Source: an uncultured Pseudomonadota bacterium
GTDB lineage: Bacteria; Pseudomonadota; Alphaproteobacteria; RF32; CAG-239
Length of the DNA: 27,215 nucleotides
Reading direction: 5' to 3'
Assembly (NCBI GenBank): GCA_902796625.1
Contig: CADBPX010000071.1
Location: 1 to 27,215 of the forward strand
Made by a program: the position numbers and the translations under genes. A model generated the notes under the pieces. That model ran no database searches, was not told the DNA's origin, and saw only the letters and a list, made by a program, of their open reading frames with translations. This document shows positions 1-8,296 of the stretch, piece by piece; the first letter of the stretch is position 1, and each line of letters starts with the position of its first letter.

Positions 1-186
1 ATGATTGGTATTTCCGGCTTAATCATTACTAAACTTGACGGTTCTTCCAAAGGCGGAATGCTAGTTTCCATTGCCCAAGAACATCATTTACCTATATACT
101 ATATCGGAGTTGGTGAGCATATCGACGATTTAGATACCTTTAATGCCGATGACTATGCTTCCCGTCTTTTAGATATTTCTGAGTAA
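1..186 (+). CDS. ftsY: Signal recognition particle receptor FtsY, C-terminal end (5' truncated by window)
   Basis: This is the last 61 residues of an SRP-type GTPase. FtsY is the membrane-side receptor that docks ribosome-SRP complexes at the Sec translocon and hydrolyses GTP together with Ffh. The visible part contains LIITKLDGSSKGG (residues 7-19), which carries the TKLD base-recognition motif (G4) and the following DGSSKGG closing loop. It then has the IGVGEHIDDLDTFNADDYA stretch that typically ends FtsY. The ATG at base 1 is an internal Met, since family proteins have several hundred more residues upstream. The gene converges on the ABC exporter, with only 5 bp between the stop codons. 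Ffh shares the GTPase core but carries a C-terminal M domain, which is absent here, so FtsY is favoured. Confidence 0.9.
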   Translation: MIGISGLIITKLDGSSKGGMLVSIAQEHHLPIYYIGVGEHIDDLDTFNADDYASRLLDISE

Positions 187-191
187 AAAAG

Positions 192-1958
192 CTATTTTAA
201 TTGTGCCTTGTATAGAGCACCGTAAATACTGTCCGGATTATTTACCAGTTCGTCATGGGTACCGATCTCAGCGATTTTTCCGTAATTAACAACCACGATT
301 TTATCGGCATGACGCACAGTTGATAAACGGTGAGCAATAACAAAAACCGTGCGATCGGCCATAAGGTTGTCAATAGCTTTTTGCACCACAGCTTCCGACT
401 TATTATCCAAAGCCGACGTAGCCTCATCTAAAATAACTATCGGAGCATTTTTCAAAAAAGCCCGAGCTATGGCGATACGCTGTTTCTGACCGCCGGAAAG
501 TAAAACTCCGCGTTCGCCGATTTGCGTATCCAAACCATTAGGCAAATCTTTCAGAAAATCACTTACATAAGCCGAATCTATTGCGTGTTGTATTTGTTCA
601 TCAGTAGCATTTCTGTTGCCCAACAAAATATTATCTCGGATAGTACCGGCAAATAAAAAATTATCCTGAAAAACAATCGCAACCTTATCACGCAACGACA
701 AAAGAGTATAATCGCGAATATCAACACCGTCGATCATAATTTTTCCGTCTTTAACATCATAAAAACGCGGCAAAAGATTAACTAATGTTGTTTTACCGCC
801 ACCGGAATTGCCGACAAACGCTACTGTCTCGCCCTTATTAATCTGTAAATTAATGCCCTGCAATACCGGCTTTCCGGCTACATATTCGAAAGAAACATCT
901 TGATACTCAATACCTTGTTTAACTTCCGTTAATGCAACCGCATCTTTTTTTTCTTCGATCTGCGGATGGCTTTGCAATAACTCAAAAACTCTTTCCATCG
1001 CCATTAGAGCAATTTGCACATTATTAAAGCTGTTACCAATGCTTTTAATCGGATTATACAGCAAAATTAACGCAGCCACAAACGAAACAAAATTTCCGGC
1101 GGTAATCTGCTGCGATATAATCAAATAACTTCCAACCCAGATAACCAAGGCTATTCCCAAAGACACGACAAAATGCATTAACGGAGAAAGCATTCCGGTA
1201 CGTTGGATCATTTTCATCCCTAACTTAAAAACGCGGCGTAAAGTATCATCAAACCCGCTGTTTTGATAGTCATACAAATTGTAAGAAGCAATAACCCGAT
1301 TTCCGCCGAAAGCCTCATTGTAATGAGTAACGATTTCGGCATTGGTGAAAACGGTTTTTTGGTTGATATCTTTAATTTTTTTCCGCACTCTGGTCAGCGG
1401 ATATAAGGCGCAAAAAAGAATAATAACCGCAATAACAGCAAGTTGCCATGAGTTATAAAACAATACAACAACTAAGGATACAGAAGAGAAAAAACGGGTA
1501 AAAAATTGTTTTAAATTATTCAATAATCCGCTGCAAGCGGCGTTAACATCATCGTTAAAGCGCATAAGAACATTTCCGGAGGTATTACTGTCAAAATAGG
1601 CGGCATCAAAGCGCATAAGCTTATCATAGAGTTCAATTTTAACATCATTGGCAATTTTCGTACCCACCCATGTATTAACGTACGAAGCGGTAAAAGTTAA
1701 GACTCCCTGTACGGCACTGAACATAATGATCATCAACGGAATCCAATAAGTATTCACGTTTTGTTCAATCATCATAACATCCATATACGGCTTAAGCGCC
1801 CAAGCAATAACCGCATCCATGGCTCCCACCGGTAGTGTAATTAAAACCGCTAACAGGGCGCGTCCCCAATATGGCCGAATGAAAGGCCACATCTGGCTGT
1901 AGTCTTCAATAAAATGCGTCTTTTTTATTTTGTTTAAAATTTTTCGCAACATCTTCAT
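192..1958 (-). CDS. MsbA-like ABC exporter (fused membrane and ATPase domains)
   Basis: This is a half-size ABC exporter of 588 residues, the usual length for MsbA-type lipid A flippases. The N-terminal 310 residues hold about six membrane segments. The ATPase domain follows: Walker A GNSGGGKT at 383-390, Q-loop Gln431, signature LSGGQ at 487-491, Walker B VILDE ending at 512, and switch His543. It would act as a homodimer in the inner membrane, moving a lipid or amphipathic substrate outward. A good Shine-Dalgarno (AAGGGA) touches the first ATG directly, so the second ATG at 1952, six bases further on, is the likelier start and gives 586 residues. A promoter-like pair lies upstream. The lipid A role is inferred from family resemblance; multidrug or other lipid export is possible. 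Confidence 0.85.
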   Translation of the reverse strand: MKMLRKILNKIKKTHFIEDYSQMWPFIRPYWGRALLAVLITLPVGAMDAVIAWALKPYMDVMMIEQNVNTYWIPLMIIMFSAVQGVLTFTASYVNTWVGTKIANDVKIELYDKLMRFDAAYFDSNTSGNVLMRFNDDVNAACSGLLNNLKQFFTRFFSSVSLVVVLFYNSWQLAVIAVIILFCALYPLTRVRKKIKDINQKTVFTNAEIVTHYNEAFGGNRVIASYNLYDYQNSGFDDTLRRVFKLGMKMIQRTGMLSPLMHFVVSLGIALVIWVGSYLIISQQITAGNFVSFVAALILLYNPIKSIGNSFNNVQIALMAMERVFELLQSHPQIEEKKDAVALTEVKQGIEYQDVSFEYVAGKPVLQGINLQINKGETVAFVGNSGGGKTTLVNLLPRFYDVKDGKIMIDGVDIRDYTLLSLRDKVAIVFQDNFLFAGTIRDNILLGNRNATDEQIQHAIDSAYVSDFLKDLPNGLDTQIGERGVLLSGGQKQRIAIARAFLKNAPIVILDEATSALDNKSEAVVQKAIDNLMADRTVFVIAHRLSTVRHADKIVVVNYGKIAEIGTHDELVNNPDSIYGALYKAQLK

Positions 1959-1972
1959 TCCCTTATGCCGGT

Positions 1973-2000
1973 ATCATAAAGAATAAAATCAAAAAGTAAA
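1973..2000 (-). promoter_or_regulatory. Predicted sigma-70 promoter of the ABC exporter
   Basis: On the minus strand TTTACT (1995-2000) and TATGAT (1973-1978) are separated by 16 bp and lie 15-42 bp before the exporter start. The -10 matches consensus at five of six positions. This would give the exporter its own transcription start downstream of the phage element's final terminator. Confidence 0.5.
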
Positions 2001-2033
2001 CCCTTAAATGAAGATATAAACGAATATTAAAAC

Positions 2034-2062
2034 GGCAGGCGTGAAAGGATAAGACGCCTGCC
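2034..2062 (-). terminator. Terminator-like hairpin closing the phage late block
   Basis: A 9-bp GC-rich stem, GGCAGGCGT (2034-2042) with ACGCCTGCC (2054-2062), and an 11-nt loop. On the minus strand it is followed by GTTTTAA, a short U tract. It lies 35 bp past the last phage gene and before the ABC exporter promoter. A second stem, TGGCTAT (2073-2079) with ATAGCCA (2090-2096), sits just upstream in the transcript and could aid termination or protect the 3' end. Confidence 0.65.
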
Positions 2063-2097
2063 TTCCTGCTTTTGGCTATGCTTTATGTGATAGCCAT

Positions 2098-2802
2098 CTA
2101 TTTTTTGCCGGATCCGAGAATTGAAGCATAGTTACCGCTTAGACCAGAAGCAATACCCTGTGAAGCCGAACCGACCACATCTCTAAACGTATTCCATCTT
2201 GATGCTCGTGCCTGATTGATACGGTTTTGCACACCGGCGTTGGCATTATATATGGCATTTTGGTTCTGATAACCCGAAACGGAATCTGCCAACATGGAAA
2301 GAACCTGATCAATATAGCTCTGGCGGGCTTCATTATTGAATTTTGCCGTATACATATTGTCTTGCAAACTTTTCGAATAAGCATCTTGTCCGCTTGCAAC
2401 ACTCTGGTAAACAGCTTGTGAAAGCGCTTCATTCTGACTGTCTTGCAGGTCGTTCATTGCTCTTTGATATGCCTCACTTCCAACCGGAAGCCCTTTGTTG
2501 ATTAAACGAGTTTCCAAATTTTCCGTCTGGCGTTCAAATTGCGGATTTAATTTATCAGTATATGATTGATACATTGCCTCTTCCATACGTTTTCTGGCCT
2601 CGTCATCCCCTTGAGCCGAAAATTGATAATCCGGCAATAACGATAAGTTATTGCTCATGCGCAAAGCTTCAGAGGTAAGATTGTTCAGTGTGTTATCGTA
2701 GTTTTGAGTATCATAATTGTTTAAATAGTTTATATAATTTTTTTCATAACCGTATTTGCCGGTAGATCCGGATCCAAATACCTTTCCAATAGATTTACTC
2801 AT
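2098..2802 (-). CDS. Podovirus virion-associated (ejection-type) protein
   Basis: A 234-residue protein with no membrane segment. It is rich in Gln, Asn, Ser and Ala and mostly predicted helical. The centre reads FERQTENLETRLINKGLPVGS, followed by YQRAMNDLQDSQNEAL. This style of sequence recurs in short-tailed phage proteins encoded after the nozzle gene and thought to be internal or ejected with DNA. N- and C-terminal ends are Gly/Ser-rich (GKVFGSGSTGK; GLSGNYASILGSGKK). It is the last gene of the late block. A clear Shine-Dalgarno (AAAGGAG) precedes the ATG, and the start overlaps the end of the acetyltransferase gene by 8 bp, so the two are likely translated together. Assignment as an ejection protein is inference from context and sequence style. 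Confidence 0.5.
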   Translation of the reverse strand: MSKSIGKVFGSGSTGKYGYEKNYINYLNNYDTQNYDNTLNNLTSEALRMSNNLSLLPDYQFSAQGDDEARKRMEEAMYQSYTDKLNPQFERQTENLETRLINKGLPVGSEAYQRAMNDLQDSQNEALSQAVYQSVASGQDAYSKSLQDNMYTAKFNNEARQSYIDQVLSMLADSVSGYQNQNAIYNANAGVQNRINQARASRWNTFRDVVGSASQGIASGLSGNYASILGSGKK

Positions 2803-3238
2803 CTTTTTTCTCCTTTAATTTTATCCATTGACATTCTTGTTTTAACATTCCTAAAAAGTAACAATCTTCGCCGTTTTCACGAAAAGATCGTAATAAGCCC
2901 TCACGTTTAAACCCGAGTTTTTCCACAAAATTTAAGCATGAGAAATTGCTTTTGCTGACTAAAAGATTAATGCGGCGACATCGAAAAATTTCAAATGCCA
3001 GCCCAAACATCAACCGCAACATTCGCCGGTTGCACCAATGCTTATCGGTTGAATAAATTGTCCACCAAAGATCCTGCCCCGGACGAATATCATGAAAAAT
3101 AAGTCCGCCGACAAGCCGGTTATTCCAATAAAATCCGAAAGTAATATTTTCCTGCAACCATTGACTGTCCATCTGTAAACCGTGACAAACCCAGCGGGCG
3201 ATTTCTCCGGTTTTATCCGCTGATATTGTATATGCCAT
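2795..3238 (-). CDS. GNAT-family acetyltransferase-like protein in the tail gene cluster
   Basis: At 147 residues this is the size of a single GNAT domain. The C-terminal half carries the recognisable later part of the fold: NLLVSKSNFSCLNFVEKLGF then KREGLLRSFRENGEDCY, the N..S..F.EKLGF..EG pattern shared with RimJ/RimL-type acetyltransferases. The acetyl-CoA pyrophosphate loop (usually Q/R-x-x-G-x-G/A) is not clear; the matching stretch reads HWCNRRMLRLMFG, so catalysis is uncertain. The gene starts 2 bp after the nozzle stop and overlaps the next gene by 8 bp, placing it inside the virion operon. GNAT-like proteins occur beside tail genes in other podoviruses. It may modify a virion or host protein, or act structurally; the substrate is unknown. 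Confidence 0.7.
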   Translation of the reverse strand: MAYTISADKTGEIARWVCHGLQMDSQWLQENITFGFYWNNRLVGGLIFHDIRPGQDLWWTIYSTDKHWCNRRMLRLMFGLAFEIFRCRRINLLVSKSNFSCLNFVEKLGFKREGLLRSFRENGEDCYFLGMLKQECQWIKLKEKKDE

Positions 3239-3240
3239 GG

Positions 3241-4803
3241 TTACAGCACTCCGCTTCCGGGCTCATAGCGCACACCGGTTTCATACCATTCAATTCGGTT
3301 GCCTTGAGTTTTGGTTTTAAAAACAATACTGGCTTTATAGCCGGTTGATGAATTGGCAATCCATTGGCTGCGAATTGCGGTTCCGCCGGAAATTCCCCAC
3401 TTTGTTCCGATTGGCCTGACGGTTGTTGACCATTTAGCCGAATTCCATTTAGTCAGTCCGGAATTACCGATGCTTTCTTCGTAATCAATACTGCGTTTTT
3501 CCATGTCCATATTGGTATAAATAACCAAAGCAAATTTAGCGCTTGATTTGGTACGAGGATTCAGCAACTGAATTTTCTTTATATTGTCCGTTCCCAAATT
3601 ATTAAAGGCCTGTTCAATTTCGCCGCATATTTTGGTTCCGTTATCCGAATATCCTTCATCAAACAGATATATACCGTCAGCAGATCCGAAATACATTCGC
3701 CCGTTAAACTCGCTCCAGCACAGCGAACGAATATTGGTAAAGCGACACCAGGCACCGGTATTTACATTAATCACATGCTGTTCAAATTGGTTAGCTACCG
3801 GAACATTAAAAATCCCGTAACCGCCGCGGCCGTAAATAATACCCTGCCACCCCGGTTGTTTGGCGTTTTGCGCCGTACGCTGCAAAACCAAGCCGCGAAT
3901 AGCATCGCTGAAAGCTATTTGCGAAGAATTTGCCTGATCCAGCGGCAAAGCGTCAGACAACGGAATGTAGCCGTCTTCAGAAATAATGACAACATCGCCC
4001 TGATACGGCATAAGACAATTATAACCGATCGGCCGACTTATTTTATATGAGCCGCGTAATTTCCAATCATCAACATTATTAATATCCGATCCGGAATAAA
4101 TAAGCGCCTCACCTTCCGAAGTTATGAAAGCAGTCAAGTCATCAATACCCTGCCCACCGTCTTGCGTCCAGTTAGCCACCGCAATTAACTTACCGCCAAA
4201 TCGGCTGACTTGCGCCAAATCAAAACATTGCAATGTTCCGGAAATGTTGCCGGCGGTCTGCGGATACCAAACCTTCAGGGAATTTTTTTCGACAAACCAT
4301 AAACGCTGTTTTGATACACTTCCGGCTATCAAATTTTCGGCAACCAGACCATTGCCGCTGAAAGACCAATCAGTAAAGTGTTCATGATTATCGTCATCAA
4401 CATAATAAACTTTCGGTGTATCAATACCGTTCAAAAAATACAGATAGTTTTTATACTGTACCGTTTGGCAACGATCCTCCGTAAGTTGCACATTATTATT
4501 ACAGATATAGGCATTATTTTTTGAGCTTATATTCCATAATTTTCCGCCGCTTATTGCTAAAAACTGAGAATAATCGCCCTTGCGATATTCTTTAAGCGTA
4601 TAAACCGGATTATCTGTCGGCACATACTTAACATATCCCGGACGCAAAGCAACTTTGGTATCAAGCGGAATGTAGTTATCCATAGTTATGGCATAAGAAA
4701 CATCCATCTGCGCCAAGCTGTCACGCACGTTTAATCCTTTAATCGGAGCCGGTAAAGTAATGCTTACGGATTTATTGGTTCTTGAAACTGATCTTAACTG
4801 CAT
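3241..4803 (-). CDS. Tail nozzle / DNA stabilisation protein (P22 gp10-like)
   Basis: A 520-residue protein of beta-strand-rich sequence built from short, loosely repeated segments. Examples are YLYFLNGIDTPKVYY, LWFVEKNSLKVWY, GEALIYSGSDINNVDDW and GRMYFGSADGIYLFDEG, which resemble blades of a propeller. The N-terminus (PIKGLNVRDSLAQMD, then AITMDNYIPLDTKVALRPGY) matches the usual opening of short-tailed phage nozzle or stabilisation proteins that plug the portal-adaptor channel after packaging. It overlaps the end of the upstream adaptor gene by 32 bp, the gp4-gp10 order seen in P22-like tails. Family assignment is from recalled sequence pattern and gene order; fold prediction would settle it. 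Confidence 0.7.
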   Translation of the reverse strand: MQLRSVSRTNKSVSITLPAPIKGLNVRDSLAQMDVSYAITMDNYIPLDTKVALRPGYVKYVPTDNPVYTLKEYRKGDYSQFLAISGGKLWNISSKNNAYICNNNVQLTEDRCQTVQYKNYLYFLNGIDTPKVYYVDDDNHEHFTDWSFSGNGLVAENLIAGSVSKQRLWFVEKNSLKVWYPQTAGNISGTLQCFDLAQVSRFGGKLIAVANWTQDGGQGIDDLTAFITSEGEALIYSGSDINNVDDWKLRGSYKISRPIGYNCLMPYQGDVVIISEDGYIPLSDALPLDQANSSQIAFSDAIRGLVLQRTAQNAKQPGWQGIIYGRGGYGIFNVPVANQFEQHVINVNTGAWCRFTNIRSLCWSEFNGRMYFGSADGIYLFDEGYSDNGTKICGEIEQAFNNLGTDNIKKIQLLNPRTKSSAKFALVIYTNMDMEKRSIDYEESIGNSGLTKWNSAKWSTTVRPIGTKWGISGGTAIRSQWIANSSTGYKASIVFKTKTQGNRIEWYETGVRYEPGSGVL

Positions 4804-5488
4804 CGGTTATTCCCTCCTGCTGTTCACGTATTCCGCCGGCTAAATCAATATCCTGTGTAGCTAAAGCGCTTCCGTAACGTTTTTTCAGCTCGCGCTGATA
4901 TTCATTAAATTCTTCGGTGTAATCCAAACCGCTACGTTTTAACCAGCGCCAAAGAATGTTTAATTTCACCAAATATTCGTCAAATATCGGCACATCGGTA
5001 TTGGCGGTTAATACGCTTTTTTCTTCAAAAGTATTAAAATCCCAAACTATGTGGTTTGAACGATATTGAAAAACAATCTTCACACCAGCCGGCGGAGGAT
5101 CCAAAAAAACGAACCGGCCGTTTTGAATTTTAAATTTTATATTGTTACTCGGACTGTGAAAATATTTTTCAGCCATCCATTGTTGCGGGGTTATGGCACC
5201 GATAACCCGTTCTTGTGAATCCTTAATAAAAATGGTATTATTAAGCAGACTATAAAAATCGGGCGCAAATTCACTGATAATATATTGACTTTTACCGCAG
5301 ACCGTCCGCAGACTGCCTTCTTTAGTCAACTCCTCCCAATCACCGTAACGCATCATGCTGTCAAGTGCCGATTTGGCAACACTTAAAAAAATACTCTCCT
5401 GTTGACTGTTTTCATTGAATAAGTCATTCGGTCGTTTTACCGCGGCTAAATCCGCAACTTCACGACATATTTCCAGAATGGTTTTCAT
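4772..5488 (-). CDS. Head-to-tail adaptor (P22 gp4-like)
   Basis: A 238-residue protein with the pattern common to short-tailed phage adaptors of alphaproteobacterial prophages. It has an N-terminal helical part with a trypsin-like run, ALDSMMRYGDWEELTKEGSL. Then comes YIISEFAPDFYSLLNNTIF, then ITPQQWMAEKYF, a PPPAG motif (RFVFLDPPPAG), and the C-terminal FDEYLVKLNILWRWLKRSGL helix followed by EEFNEYQREL. Such proteins ring the portal and provide the binding site for the nozzle. It overlaps the upstream conserved head gene by 29 bp and the downstream nozzle gene by 32 bp, consistent with coupled translation and assembly at the same vertex. Confidence 0.75.
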   Translation of the reverse strand: MKTILEICREVADLAAVKRPNDLFNENSQQESIFLSVAKSALDSMMRYGDWEELTKEGSLRTVCGKSQYIISEFAPDFYSLLNNTIFIKDSQERVIGAITPQQWMAEKYFHSPSNNIKFKIQNGRFVFLDPPPAGVKIVFQYRSNHIVWDFNTFEEKSVLTANTDVPIFDEYLVKLNILWRWLKRSGLDYTEEFNEYQRELKKRYGSALATQDIDLAGGIREQQEGITDAVKISFKNQ

Positions 5489-6074
5489 TATTATTCTCCT
5501 TTTTGTAATGTTTTCCTTTAAAATTTTTCTTTTGTTGCAGCTGTTTTTCCAAATTTTCTATCTTTTCCCGCAACATTTTAATTTGTTGCCGATATTCTTT
5601 TTCACGGGCAACAAAATCAGCTATTTTACCGTTATTATTTGCATTCTTTATAAAAACCTTGGCCAATTGGTGCTCATCTTCAAGATTTAGCTTCTGAACT
5701 TTTTCATTGTCTAAAGCAGCCAAATCCTCAACCGTAAAAATTCCCCGATTTTTGCAAGTTGCAACTTCTGCCGCAGTTAAAAAAGCAAACTGTTCCAGCG
5801 GTGTTCCGTCTTTTATTTTTTCTTTTGACATTTGATACAAAGCATACTCTTTCGGAAAACGACGAATTTTTTCGGCGCTGGCCGGTTGATTAAAAACCTC
5901 GGTATTATTATCTTTAAGTCTGATTTCAACATAAGTAACGTTTTTAAATATCGGCAGTCCGTTATCCGAAACTTTTGAAGTTTTTACCGCTTTATCATAA
6001 AAACGCGCCATCACATTATGCTCATCTTGTATGTTGTCGGCAATCTGGCGAAATAAACTAAAATCCATATCCAT
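5460..6074 (-). CDS. Conserved podovirus head-region protein with C-terminal coiled coil
   Basis: A 204-residue protein. The N-terminal third contains YVEIRLKDNNTEVFNQPAS and KIRRFPKEYALYQ. The middle has GTPLEQFAFLTAAEVATCK followed by GIFTVEDLAALDNEKVQKL, which resembles a small helix-hairpin-helix module. The last 50 residues (REKEYRQQIKMLREKIENLE and on) are a charged coiled coil ending in a Lys/Asn-rich tail. I recall the same RFP...GTPLE...LT..E...L.. pattern in prophages of alphaproteobacteria, always near the capsid gene, but with no proven function. It has its own Shine-Dalgarno (AAGGAA) and lies just past the strong terminator that follows the capsid gene. A head-completion or scaffold-associated role is possible but unproven. 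Confidence 0.6.
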   Translation of the reverse strand: MDMDFSLFRQIADNIQDEHNVMARFYDKAVKTSKVSDNGLPIFKNVTYVEIRLKDNNTEVFNQPASAEKIRRFPKEYALYQMSKEKIKDGTPLEQFAFLTAAEVATCKNRGIFTVEDLAALDNEKVQKLNLEDEHQLAKVFIKNANNNGKIADFVAREKEYRQQIKMLREKIENLEKQLQQKKNFKGKHYKKENNNENHSGNMS

Positions 6075-6099
6075 TATCTTGTTCCTTTCTGTAAATTAA

Positions 6100-6137
6100 A
6101 TGAAAAAAAGGCAGAACTAATTCTGCCTTTTTTTCAT
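6100..6137. terminator. Strong bidirectional terminator after the capsid gene
   Basis: A perfect 17-bp stem (6100-6116 with 6121-6137) around the 4-nt loop CTAA. Its core GGCAGAA/TTCTGCC is flanked by seven A and seven T, so it works as an intrinsic terminator on either strand. It lies 26 bp after the capsid stop in the late transcript. It would cap capsid mRNA and reduce, not abolish, expression of the adaptor and tail genes, or require antitermination to be passed. Confidence 0.85.
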
Positions 6138-6162
6138 ATTTAATTCCTAACTTTTCAGCAAC

Positions 6163-7131
6163 TTAGGAATTACTATCGTTAATTAAAACACCCTGCAATG
6201 CAGCGTTACTCATTGTCATATTGCCGGCCCAACCGATAATACGATAATAGGCATCTTGGTTAATAGCCAAACGATCCCCGCCGATAACGCTCATATCGCG
6301 ATCTTTATGCGTACGCAAATAAATGTAATCCGAATTTAAGAAATACATGTGATCTTCCGGACAATAACCGCCCTGACCGCCGTCAAATATTACGTCAGCC
6401 CCCTTAAATTTAACACTGACGAAGCCGGCATCAGCCATTTTCGGATCAGTAAAGCGTTGCATATCCATTAAGGTTGAATCGTAAAGCGAATATAACTTAT
6501 CATCACAAACGATTAAATCTGGTTTATCACTGCCGCGTGTGCATTTTTGATACAAATTATTCATCATCTGCGTAATATTATCTTTGTTAATTTCTCCGCT
6601 TAACGATTGGTTACGCCAAAATTCATTTCCGGTAACGGAGCGATCAATGCCGCCGACAGTTCCGGTTGTCGGATCATCTGCCACTAAAAGGGCTAAACCG
6701 CCGATTTCTTTACCGGAAGATCCGGTACCATCACTATAAATTGCGGCCGCCATTTTGTTGCTCAAAGTTTTTTCCGCATTATTGATACGTTTTTCCAACA
6801 AATCCATTACCTGTTCCGGACCGCTGTTAATTAAGCGCTCCTCACCGGAAATAGCTACCGGAACCGCACATAATTTCAGGGCATATTCCGCCGCTGTAAA
6901 CAGTTGTTTCGGAGAATAAGTAATTGTGTCATAGCCGGAATACCAAACCATATCACCTTCACCATATTCAAGCTCTTCCAAAATTTTGGAACCGCCGGTA
7001 ATCGGACGACATTGTCCCTTTTCTTTTAATCGAGAAAGCAAGGCATTATTTTTTGAGATATTATCACTCAGTTTTTTTGCCCGACCTTCCAATGTTACTG
7101 AAAATACATCATTAAAATCTCTATTTGCCAT
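6163..7131 (-). CDS. Major capsid protein (HK97-fold type, podovirus family)
   Basis: A 322-residue protein with the usual opening NRDFNDVFSVTLEGRAKKLSDN, followed by a region of coat-protein style: KILEELEYGEGDMVWYSGYD, FTAAEYALKLCAVPVAISGE, and LLEKRINNAEKTLSNKMAAA. The C-terminus has GADVIFDGGQGGYCPEDHMY then YLRTHKDRDMSVIGGDRL, ending in GNMTMSNAALQGVL, which is typical of capsid P-domains. It forms the icosahedral shell around the scaffold. It lies 28 bp after the scaffold gene and is followed by the strongest terminator in the block, as expected for the most abundant virion protein. No prohead protease gene or cleavable delta domain is apparent, in line with a P22-like, scaffold-driven assembly. 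Confidence 0.85.
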   Translation of the reverse strand: MANRDFNDVFSVTLEGRAKKLSDNISKNNALLSRLKEKGQCRPITGGSKILEELEYGEGDMVWYSGYDTITYSPKQLFTAAEYALKLCAVPVAISGEERLINSGPEQVMDLLEKRINNAEKTLSNKMAAAIYSDGTGSSGKEIGGLALLVADDPTTGTVGGIDRSVTGNEFWRNQSLSGEINKDNITQMMNNLYQKCTRGSDKPDLIVCDDKLYSLYDSTLMDMQRFTDPKMADAGFVSVKFKGADVIFDGGQGGYCPEDHMYFLNSDYIYLRTHKDRDMSVIGGDRLAINQDAYYRIIGWAGNMTMSNAALQGVLINDSNS

Positions 7132-7159
7132 AGTTATTATTTCCTTTTTTATTTTAAAA

Positions 7160-8032
7160 TTAATCCATTAAAGCAGCCATATTTTTAGCGATTTCTTCCC
7201 GTAAAGTCAGTTCTCGCTCTGGTGCTTCCGCTTTTCCTTTCGGGGCAAATGCCGCTTTTTGCGCTTTTTTAGCATCTGCCGCCTGTGAATTGATTTTTTG
7301 TTTAATCAATTCCTCACGAATATGCGGATTGAGCCATAATGCTTTATTGTAAGCCTCTAAAACATCTTCGGCCAATCCCACATTCAACAAATCAAAAATC
7401 TGGTCTTTTACTTCGTCAAAATAAGGGTGAATAATATTTCCCCGTGCGTCTTTTTCCTGACCAAAGATACGAATAACATCGGCCAGTTTTTGAATTTGCA
7501 ATTCTTCCAAATGATTGGTTAAATCATGATAGTTATCTTCCAAACGCCGTAACCGTTTGCTTACCTCGGCGGTAAGTTGCGGATCGGCAGTGGAAAGACT
7601 ACCCAATTCAACCCCATAAACTTTTGCCAAAGCCATAATCGTTTCAACCGGACTGTTGTGTAATTGCCGATCAATCTCTGCCAATCCGGCAAACCAATCA
7701 ATCATCTTGTTAATACCGTCAGCACGTAAGCGTAATGATTCTGCCTGAAAAAGCTGACGTAAAACATCATATTCGGATAATAGTCCGCTTAAATATTTGT
7801 CTTGTTCACTTCTGTAGGCTTCACGCTGAAGCAGATAATTTTGCCATGCCGGCGATAAATTTTTAAAATCTTCGGCAAAAGGCTGGGCATAGTCTTGCGG
7901 CGGCAAAACCTCTTCCGGTGCACTTGCAGCTGTTTCTTCAGCCGTTGCGGTACCTTCTTTTGTTTCGTCATCTAGCAAGCCGTATGCCCGAAAATTTCGT
8001 TCAATTTCATCTCTTAATTCACTCATTTCCAT
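7160..8032 (-). CDS. Capsid scaffolding protein
   Basis: A 290-residue, acidic, helix-rich protein directly upstream of the capsid gene, the standard place for a scaffold. An Ala/Glu/Thr-rich linker (about residues 25-48) is followed by long amphipathic helices (LRRLEDNYHDLTNHLEELQI), then a Lys/Ala-rich C-terminal region (SQAADAKKAQKAAFAPKGKA) and a final helix, LTLREEIAKNMAALMD. A short basic and helical C-terminus is where P22-type scaffolds bind coat subunits. The start at 8032 has AAGGAT at good spacing; a second ATG at 8026 is possible. It overlaps the upstream 75-residue gene by 10 bp. Function is inferred mainly from position, size and composition. Confidence 0.7.
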   Translation of the reverse strand: MEMSELRDEIERNFRAYGLLDDETKEGTATAEETAASAPEEVLPPQDYAQPFAEDFKNLSPAWQNYLLQREAYRSEQDKYLSGLLSEYDVLRQLFQAESLRLRADGINKMIDWFAGLAEIDRQLHNSPVETIMALAKVYGVELGSLSTADPQLTAEVSKRLRRLEDNYHDLTNHLEELQIQKLADVIRIFGQEKDARGNIIHPYFDEVKDQIFDLLNVGLAEDVLEAYNKALWLNPHIREELIKQKINSQAADAKKAQKAAFAPKGKAEAPERELTLREEIAKNMAALMD

Positions 8033-8250
8033 ATCATCCTTTTATAGTTATAAAGAAAATCGGCGAAGATCTCCTTGCGCCGATTTTGTTCCTGTTTGTT
8101 GCGTATATTTTGCATATACTGTTCTGAATAGTCGCCGGCCAGAGCTAACCCTGAAGCCTTTAAATACCTGTCAACATCGGCGACTGACGATGCAACAGAG
8201 CCATCCGGAAGAATAATTTCTTCCGAAAATTGTTTACTGATATTCACCAT
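8023..8250 (-). CDS. Small hypothetical protein upstream of the scaffold
   Basis: A 75-residue protein I do not recognise. It starts MVNISKQFSEEIILPDGSVA, has no membrane segment, and ends in a basic helical stretch (RNKQEQNRRKEIFADF). AGGAAA precedes the ATG at good spacing. It overlaps the scaffold start by 10 bp, so the two are probably translated together. It is the first gene after the 8279-8296 terminator. Its place suggests a head-assembly or head-decoration helper, but nothing in the sequence proves it. Confidence 0.55.
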   Translation of the reverse strand: MVNISKQFSEEIILPDGSVASSVADVDRYLKASGLALAGDYSEQYMQNIRNKQEQNRRKEIFADFLYNYKRMIWK

Positions 8251-8278
8251 TGATTTTCCTATTTATACATAAAAAAAA

Positions 8279-8296
8279 TCCCGCTTAACAGCGGGA
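8279..8296 (-). terminator. Intrinsic terminator after the small membrane protein pair
   Basis: The stem TCCCGCT (8279-8285) with AGCGGGA (8290-8296) has a 4-nt loop. On the minus strand it is followed by a run of eight T. It lies 24 bp after the end of the 92-residue membrane protein gene and immediately before the head gene group, splitting the late block. Confidence 0.9.

Noticed and set aside
1..186. Complete 61-residue gene starting at base 1
   Set aside because: The sequence is the C-terminal end of an FtsY GTPase; the ATG is internal and the gene continues upstream of the window.
1998..2016. Possible att repeat: TAAATGAAGAT near 2005 versus TAAATGAATAT near 17133 at the priA end
   Set aside because: Only 11 bases with one mismatch in AT-rich DNA. 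The second copy lies inside priA coding sequence. This is expected by chance, so it is not called as attachment sites.
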